Shown piece after piece: positions 22,096 to 26,825 of a DNA stretch of 26,825 nucleotides. The translations under genes and the position numbers were made by a program. The DNA is taken from the NCBI GenBank assembly GCA_934476235.1, contig CAKSNL010000012.1, forward strand, positions 1-26,825. Direction: 5' to 3'. This DNA comes from an uncultured Clostridia bacterium. Its GTDB lineage: Bacteria > Bacillota > Clostridia > CAKSNL01 > HGM11501. Each line of letters starts with the position of its first letter. The stretch's first letter is position 1. The notes under the pieces were generated by a model. It saw only the letters and a program-made list of their open reading frames with translations, made no database searches and was not told where the DNA came from.

Positions 22096-22944
22096 ATGAG
22101 CGTTAAAAGAAAACTCTATTCTGTTCTGACCCGAACGCTTATGTTTCTTTCGGCAGCGCTCATCACGGCGGCGTTTTTGGGAATAGCGGGATATATTCTC
22201 TGCAGAGGTATATCTCATATCTCATGGGAGTTTCTCTCGACAAAGCCGAGCTTATTAAAAGGAACAAGCGGAATCCTTCCCAATATTTTGAACACAGTCT
22301 ACATTGTCATAATGACTTTGGCAGTTGTGCTGCCTCTGGGTGTCGGAAGTGCGATATATTTAAACGAATATGCGAAGAACAAAAAGGCAGTCAGAATGAT
22401 TGAGCTTGCAACGGAAACACTTGCCGGAATTCCCTCCATTATCTACGGCTTGGTCGGCATGCTCATCTTCTGCCAGTTCTTCTCACTCGAAACAAGTCTC
22501 GTTTCCGGCGCCCTGACGCTTGTTATCATGACGCTTCCTACGGTAATCAGAACGACCCAGGAAAGCTTAAAGACAGTTCCCGACTCATACAGGGAAGGAG
22601 CGCTTGCCTTGGGGAGCGGAAAGTGGCATATGATAAGAACCGTCGTTTTGCCCAGCTCTCTGGACGGAATCGTAACCGGATGTATTTTATCCGTCGGCAG
22701 AGTGGTCGGCGAAAGCGCCGCACTTTTATTCACTGCCGGAATGGCGAACGAAATTATAAAGATATGGCAGGCTCCGCTTCCGAAGCATGCGGGGTCAACG
22801 CTTACGGTAGCTCTTTATATGTATGCAAAGGAGCGCGGCGAGTTTGACACGGCGTTTGCGATAGCCGTAATACTCATTTTGCTCACCTTGGTATTAAACA
22901 TCGCGGCAAAGCTTGCGGCGAAAAAGATGAGAAAGGAGAGATAG
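22096..22944 (+). CDS. pstA: Phosphate ABC transporter permease PstA
   Basis: Second membrane subunit of the importer, pairing with PstC. The 282 residues contain about six membrane helices and the motifs FLSTKPSLLKGTSGILPNI (start of the periplasmic loop; in part TKPSLLKGTSGI), LAGIPSIIYGLVGMLIF, REGALALGSGKWHMIRTVVLP as the EAA-like coupling loop, and GRVVGESAALLFTAG. AAGGAG 7 bases upstream sets the ATG, one base after the pstC stop. It precedes pstB by 1 bp, so all four transporter genes are co-translated from one message. Confidence 0.95.
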   Translation: MSVKRKLYSVLTRTLMFLSAALITAAFLGIAGYILCRGISHISWEFLSTKPSLLKGTSGILPNILNTVYIVIMTLAVVLPLGVGSAIYLNEYAKNKKAVRMIELATETLAGIPSIIYGLVGMLIFCQFFSLETSLVSGALTLVIMTLPTVIRTTQESLKTVPDSYREGALALGSGKWHMIRTVVLPSSLDGIVTGCILSVGRVVGESAALLFTAGMANEIIKIWQAPLPKHAGSTLTVALYMYAKERGEFDTAFAIAVILILLTLVLNIAAKLAAKKMRKER

Positions 22945-22945
22945 T

Positions 22946-23695
22946 ATGGAAAAAATCGAAGTATCCGACCTCAATCTGTGGTACGACAAGAATCATGCTC
23001 TTAAAAACATCGGCATAAAGATGCCGGAAAAGAGCATCACGGCGCTTATCGGACCGTCCGGCTGCGGAAAATCCACATTCTTAAAGACCTTAAACAGAAT
23101 GAACGACCTTGTTGAAGGCGTAAAAATAGAGGGCTCGGTCAACCTGGACGGAACGGACATTTACAAAGATATTGATGTCACCGAATTAAGAAAGCGCGTC
23201 GGCATGGTGTTCCAGAAGCCGAATCCTTTCCCGATGAGCATTTATGATAACATCGCGTACGGACCGCGTATCCACGGCGTAAAGTCAAAGGTAAAGCTTG
23301 ACGAGATAGTGGAGTCATCGCTCAGGAGCGCCGCAATCTGGGATGAATGTAAGGACAGACTTAAAAAAAGTGCGCTCGGAATGAGCGGAGGTCAGCAGCA
23401 GAGGCTCTGTATCGCACGCGCTCTTGCGGTTCAGCCGGAGGTGCTTTTGATGGACGAGCCGACAAGTGCGCTCGATCCCATATCGACCTCAAAAATAGAG
23501 GAGCTTGCACTGGAGCTTAAGGAGCGCTATACGATAATAATCGTTACGCATAACATGCAGCAGGCAACACGTATTGCCGATAATACGGCGTTCTTCCTTT
23601 TGGGTGAGCTTGTGGAATATTCGAGTACGGAAAAATTGTTCTCGGATCCTTCCGATAAGAGAACTGAAGATTATATAACGGGGAGGTTCGGTTGA
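22946..23695 (+). CDS. pstB: Phosphate ABC transporter ATP-binding protein
   Basis: Cytoplasmic ATPase that drives phosphate import. The 249-residue protein has Walker A GPSGCGKST (36-44), the Q-loop VGMVFQKPNPFPMSIYDN (PstB-specific; in part FQKPNPFPMSIYDN), the ABC signature LGMSGGQQQRLCIARAL near 145, Walker B VLLMDEPTSALDP near 168, and the switch IVTHNMQQATR. The ending LFSDPSDKRTEDYITGRFG, of which TEDYITGRFG is characteristic, identifies PstB among ABC ATPases. It overlaps phoU by one base. Confidence 0.98.
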   Translation: MEKIEVSDLNLWYDKNHALKNIGIKMPEKSITALIGPSGCGKSTFLKTLNRMNDLVEGVKIEGSVNLDGTDIYKDIDVTELRKRVGMVFQKPNPFPMSIYDNIAYGPRIHGVKSKVKLDEIVESSLRSAAIWDECKDRLKKSALGMSGGQQQRLCIARALAVQPEVLLMDEPTSALDPISTSKIEELALELKERYTIIIVTHNMQQATRIADNTAFFLLGELVEYSSTEKLFSDPSDKRTEDYITGRFG

Positions 23696-24330
23696 TGAGA
23701 AATCGTTTTGACGAGCAGCTCGGAATTTTAAATACCGAGCTTATCACAATGGGCGCGCTTTGCGAGGATGCAATAAGCATGGCGGTGAAATATCTGGAAG
23801 AGGACGAAGCGCCGCTCAAGGACAAGGTAAATGAGGCTGAAAAAGAGATTGACGCAAAGGAGCGCGATATTGAGGATCTTTGCATGCGTCTGCTTTTGCT
23901 TCAGCAGCCGGTCGCCCGTGATTTAAGAAAAATATCGTCGGCGCTTAAAATGATTTCGGACATGGAGCGTATCGGAGACCAGGCGGCGGATATTGCCGAG
24001 ATAGCGCATTTTGTAAGCGTGAGCGGATATGCCGGACGCGGACACATAGAGAATATGGCTCTCGCTGCGATAAAGATGGTGACCGAGAGCATCGATTCCT
24101 TTGTCAAGGCGGATATAACGCTTGCAAAAAAGGTGATGAAGGATGACGACGAGGTGGACGCTCTGTTTCTCAAAGTGAAAAACGAGCTCATCGAAAGCAT
24201 AATAGATGACAAAAAGAATGCCGAGGCGCTTATCGACCTTTTGATGATTGCAAAGTATTTGGAGCGTATCGGAGATCACGCGGTCAATATTGCCGAATGG
24301 GTCGTTTATTCACTGACCGGGAAAAAGTAA
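23695..24330 (+). CDS. phoU: Phosphate signalling regulator PhoU
   Basis: Peripheral helical protein that links the Pst transporter to the PhoR-type sensor kinase and restrains phosphate uptake and Pho output. The 211 residues form two PhoU three-helix repeats, each with the metal-site motif: ERIGDQAADIAE near 91-102 and ERIGDHAVNIAEW near 191-203. The N-terminus FDEQLGILNTELITMG is typical. ATG 23695 shares a base with the pstB stop (TGATG) and has GGGAGG 8 bases upstream; a TTG at 23692 is the less likely alternative. It closes the pst operon, although no clear terminator separates it from the next promoter. Confidence 0.96.
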   Translation: MRNRFDEQLGILNTELITMGALCEDAISMAVKYLEEDEAPLKDKVNEAEKEIDAKERDIEDLCMRLLLLQQPVARDLRKISSALKMISDMERIGDQAADIAEIAHFVSVSGYAGRGHIENMALAAIKMVTESIDSFVKADITLAKKVMKDDDEVDALFLKVKNELIESIIDDKKNAEALIDLLMIAKYLERIGDHAVNIAEWVVYSLTGKK

Positions 24331-24332
24331 TA

Positions 24333-24362
24333 TTTACAAAACGGGAGTGTCTGTGGTATACT
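24333..24362 (+). promoter_or_regulatory. Promoter of the response regulator-kinase pair
   Basis: TTTACA at 24333-24338 and TATACT at 24357-24362 are 18 bp apart, with TGTGG immediately before the -10, identical over 11 bases to the 14487-14497 promoter. The 5' leader would be about 15 bases. Confidence 0.6.
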
Positions 24363-24384
24363 CTTTATGAGGCGGTGAGAAAAA

Positions 24385-25062
24385 GTGATCTATTTGCTTG
24401 AAGATGACGAGAACATAAGAAAGCTCGTTTGCTATGCTCTGACCAAAGAAGGATATGAAGCCAAGGGGTTTGAAACACCGTCGCTCTTTTTCGGCGCGGT
24501 GGAGAAAAATACTCCCGAGCTTATAATGCTTGACATCATGCTTCCCGAGGAGGACGGGCTCTCCATTCTGAAAAAGCTCAGGGCGGACATAAGGTATGCC
24601 GAGATACCGGTTATGATGCTCACGGCAAAGGGCAGTGAGTTTGACAAGGTGACCGGGCTTGATATGGGGGCTGACGATTATGTTGCAAAGCCATTCGGAA
24701 TGACGGAGCTTATAAGCCGCGTCCGCGCTCTTTTGCGCCGCACGAAAAAGGATTCGGACGGTATATATAAGTGCGGCTCTGTCACGCTTGACAACGTAAG
24801 GCATACTGTCACGGTCTCCGGAAAAGAAGCGGAGCTGTCATACAAGGAATATTCGCTTTTATTAAGGCTGATGGCGGCAAAAGGCGCCGCCGTCACGAGA
24901 GAGGAACTGTTAGACAGTGTCTGGGGTGCCGGGTACGGCGAATCGAGAACGCTCGATGTCCATATAAGAAAGCTGAGACAAAAGCTTTCATCGGCGGGAG
25001 ATATCATAAAAACCGTAAAAAATGTCGGCTACAGAATCGGAGGAGATTTACTTGACAGGTAA
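24385..25062 (+). CDS. PhoP/PhoB-type response regulator (OmpR family)
   Basis: Two-component regulator of 225 residues. The receiver domain (1-115) has the acidic pocket Glu6-Asp7-Asp8, phosphoacceptor Asp50 (LIMLDIMLPEEDG), Thr80 and Lys102 (AKPFGM). A winged-helix DNA-binding domain follows (about 128-222) with LSYKEYSLLLRLMAAKGAAVTREELLDSVWG, seen in part as KEYSLLLRLM and TREELLDSVWG, and RTLDVHIRKLRQKL. Position behind pstSCAB-phoU and the partner kinase make a phosphate-starvation role likely, so phoP or phoB would fit, but sequence alone does not separate these from other OmpR regulators. GTG start with GAGGCGGTGAG upstream. It overlaps the kinase gene by 11 bp. Confidence 0.93.
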   Translation: MIYLLEDDENIRKLVCYALTKEGYEAKGFETPSLFFGAVEKNTPELIMLDIMLPEEDGLSILKKLRADIRYAEIPVMMLTAKGSEFDKVTGLDMGADDYVAKPFGMTELISRVRALLRRTKKDSDGIYKCGSVTLDNVRHTVTVSGKEAELSYKEYSLLLRLMAAKGAAVTREELLDSVWGAGYGESRTLDVHIRKLRQKLSSAGDIIKTVKNVGYRIGGDLLDR

Positions 25063-26704
25063 AATTTTCAGATCCGTTTTTTTCACATCATTAATTGTTC
25101 TGGCGTTCAGCCTTGTGTTCATTGTCGGAATACTGACGCAGATGTTTGAAGGTCAGGTGACCGAGGAGCTGAAAAACGAGGCGGAATACGCGTCGTATGC
25201 AGTCCGGGCGGACAGGGAAGCCTTTTTCGAAAATGCGAAAAAGGGTGACAGGCGTGTGACGCTGATTGCTCCGGACGGGACGGTGCTGGCGGATACGCAG
25301 GCAAAAGCGTCCGGGATGGAGAATCACCTCGAAAGAAAAGAGGTTAAGGAAGCGCTTGAAAACGGAACCGGGCAAAGCGTGCGGTATTCCGAAACGCTGA
25401 CTGAAAAAACGGTGTACTACGCACTTTTGATGCCGGACGGCAATGTTATTAGGATATCGGCGAAGCGGTATACAATGGCGTCGGTGGCGCTCGGTCTTTT
25501 ATATCCGATAATCGCTGTATTGACGCTCGGTGCGCTCATTTCGCTGTTCATGTCGGGGGAAATTGCAAAAAGCGTGGTTGACCCGATAAATGAGATTGAC
25601 CTTGAACATCCGGACAAAACGGAATGTTACGATGAGCTTGCTCCGCTGCTTAAAAAGATAGACACGCAGAACAGGACGATATCAAGGCAGATCGCCGAAT
25701 CGGAAAGGGCGCAGCGTGATTTTAACATGATCACCGAAAATATGAGCGAGGGCTTTCTGATAATTGACGATAAGACCAATCTGTTATCATGTAACAGTGC
25801 GGCACTCAAGCTTTTGGGAGCGGACGGCAAAAAGAGCACGTGCGTTCTTGAATTAAACAGAACCGCAAAATTCAGAAACACGATAGCGCATGTGCTTTCC
25901 GGCAAAAGCTGCCGGGATACCATGGAGCTGGGCGATATGGTCTACAGCCTTATTGCGAGCCCGGTGACCGAAAACGGAAAAACTATCGGCGCCGTAATAA
26001 TAATTCTGGATATCACCGAAAGCGCGAGCCGCGAAAAACTGCGCAGAGAATTCACGGCAAATGTATCGCACGAGCTTAAAACACCGCTGACGTCGATTTC
26101 GGGATTTGCGGAGATAATGGCGGGCGGAGATACGCCCCCGGATACCGTGCGCGACTTCTCGAAGTCGATATACGATGAGGCGCAGAGACTCATTAGCCTT
26201 GTGGGAGATATAATAAAAATATCCGAACTCGACGAAGGGGAAAGAGGAGACCTTGAAGAGGTAGACGTTTACAGTGTCTGCGAGGAAGCGGTGAAAAGAG
26301 CAATGCCGCTTACCGCAAAGAACGGCGTGAAAATATCGCTGGCGGGCTCGCACTCATTTGTTCGCGGCAGGGAAAAGATACTCTGCGAAATGACAGAGAA
26401 TCTCATTGATAATGCGGTCAAGTACAATAAAGAAGGCGGAAGCGTTGATGTTTCTGTCGGGGCTGAGGACGGATCGGTATATATAAAGGTGAAGGATACC
26501 GGCATAGGAATACCGATGAACGACCAGAAAAGGGTTTTCGAGAGGTTCTACAGGGTTGATAAGGGCAGGAGCAAAGCGCTCGGCGGCACTGGACTCGGAC
26601 TCTCGATAGTCAAGCACGCGGCGATGTATCATAATGCGGAGATAAAATTAAAAAGTGAAGAAGGCGTTGGAACGGAGATAGAAGTTCTCTTTCCGAAAGC
26701 TTAA
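25052..26704 (+). CDS. PhoR-type sensor histidine kinase
   Basis: Membrane sensor of 550 residues. Order: membrane helix (about 6-30), an extracellular sensor region (about 31-140), second membrane helix (about 143-165), a short HAMP-like link (KSVVDPINEIDLEH), a PAS domain (about 230-325; MSEGFLIIDDKTNLL), HisKA with the phosphoacceptor His340 in NVSHELKTPLTSISGFAE, here read as SHELKTPLTS, and the HATPase domain with N-box ENLIDNAVKYN, G1 VKDTGIGIP, F-box and G2 GGTGLGLSIVKH. TTG 25052 is preferred because GGAGGAG lies 6 bases upstream; an ATG at 25022 lacks a ribosome site. It partners the preceding regulator; PAS plus a PhoU neighbour fits phosphate control through PstB and PhoU. Confidence 0.93.
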   Translation: MTGKIFRSVFFTSLIVLAFSLVFIVGILTQMFEGQVTEELKNEAEYASYAVRADREAFFENAKKGDRRVTLIAPDGTVLADTQAKASGMENHLERKEVKEALENGTGQSVRYSETLTEKTVYYALLMPDGNVIRISAKRYTMASVALGLLYPIIAVLTLGALISLFMSGEIAKSVVDPINEIDLEHPDKTECYDELAPLLKKIDTQNRTISRQIAESERAQRDFNMITENMSEGFLIIDDKTNLLSCNSAALKLLGADGKKSTCVLELNRTAKFRNTIAHVLSGKSCRDTMELGDMVYSLIASPVTENGKTIGAVIIILDITESASREKLRREFTANVSHELKTPLTSISGFAEIMAGGDTPPDTVRDFSKSIYDEAQRLISLVGDIIKISELDEGERGDLEEVDVYSVCEEAVKRAMPLTAKNGVKISLAGSHSFVRGREKILCEMTENLIDNAVKYNKEGGSVDVSVGAEDGSVYIKVKDTGIGIPMNDQKRVFERFYRVDKGRSKALGGTGLGLSIVKHAAMYHNAEIKLKSEEGVGTEIEVLFPKA

Positions 26705-26745
26705 AAGAAGGCTGCAGAAACAAGCGTTTTTGCAGCCTTCTTTTT
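26703..26745 (+). terminator. Terminator of the two-component operon
   Basis: A 19-bp stem (26703-26721 with 26726-26744, one G-T wobble) carries an AAGC tetraloop and ends in a T-run. The stem contains the AAGGCTGCA core. Confidence 0.9.
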
Positions 26746-26784
26746 AATTTTTCCGAAAAAAAGGAAAAAAGTCGAAAAAAGTAC

Positions 26785-26813
26785 TTGACAAAGGTAGAGG
26801 GATGTGATAATAT
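26785..26813 (+). promoter_or_regulatory. Strong promoter reading out of the window
   Basis: A perfect TTGACA at 26785-26790 and TAATAT at 26808-26813 are 17 bp apart, with an extended TGTGA before the -10. Three A-tracts (26756-26762, 26765-26770, 26775-26780) lie just upstream. The gene it serves is beyond the right edge. Confidence 0.7.
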
Positions 26814-26825
26814 AAAAAGGTCGGT

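Noticed and set aside
1..26825. CRISPR array, tRNA or rRNA genes, complete insertion sequence or prophage
   Set aside because: No regularly spaced repeats, cloverleaf-like sequences, intact transposase or phage genes were found on either strand; coding density is high from 1182 to 26704.

Overview
The window looks like chromosomal DNA from a Gram-positive anaerobe of the Clostridia, probably gut-associated. The evidence is the strong AGGAGG-type ribosome sites with frequent TTG and GTG starts, TRTG-extended -10 promoters, Mini-RNase III, a SpoVB-like flippase next to MazG and RqcP, and a PhoP/PhoR-type system behind pst. Assignment to a genus is not possible from this sequence. Almost all genes are on the + strand; the exceptions are an AraC regulator and a HAD phosphatase.

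Layout. 1-1116: the end of a LuxR-type regulator and its terminator, then a decayed stretch with a relaxase remnant (a mobile-element scar) and a promoter followed by a possible tiny ORF. 1119-6108: a packed run of cysE, cysS, mrnC, glyA and rarA, with 4-bp overlaps joining the first three. 6229-9332: flippase, mazG, hup and rqcP, the Firmicutes yabM-yabN-yabO order with HU inserted. A perfect terminator hairpin sits directly against the rqcP ribosome site. 9353-14430: an AraC regulator divergent from uxaB-uxaA-uxaC (hexuronate to 2-keto-3-deoxygluconate). 14518-18500: DUF1294 gene, polA, coaE and a small membrane-anchored lytic transglycosylase. 18537-20258: a Cof-type HAD phosphatase and a PF06541 membrane protein, transcribed divergently from promoters whose -35 boxes are 1 bp apart. 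20292-26704: pstS-pstC-pstA-pstB-phoU followed by a separately promoted response regulator and sensor kinase, a complete phosphate uptake and sensing module. 26785-26813: a strong promoter with phased A-tracts that reads out of the window.

How the genes work together. cysE and cysS make the cysteine precursor and charge tRNA-Cys. mrnC matures 23S rRNA, glyA supplies one-carbon units and rarA acts at stalled forks. HU and RqcP belong to nucleoid structure and ribosome quality control. The Uxa enzymes form the galacturonate/glucuronate branch, and their AraC neighbour is the likely regulator. The Pst transporter and PhoU probably signal to the adjacent kinase.

I found no clear candidate for an entirely new system. 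The least explained parts are the arrangement of regulatory structures (hairpin against the rqcP start, abutting divergent -35 boxes, palindrome upstream of the flippase), the tiny ORF at 260-343, and two families of poorly known function (DUF1294, PF06541).
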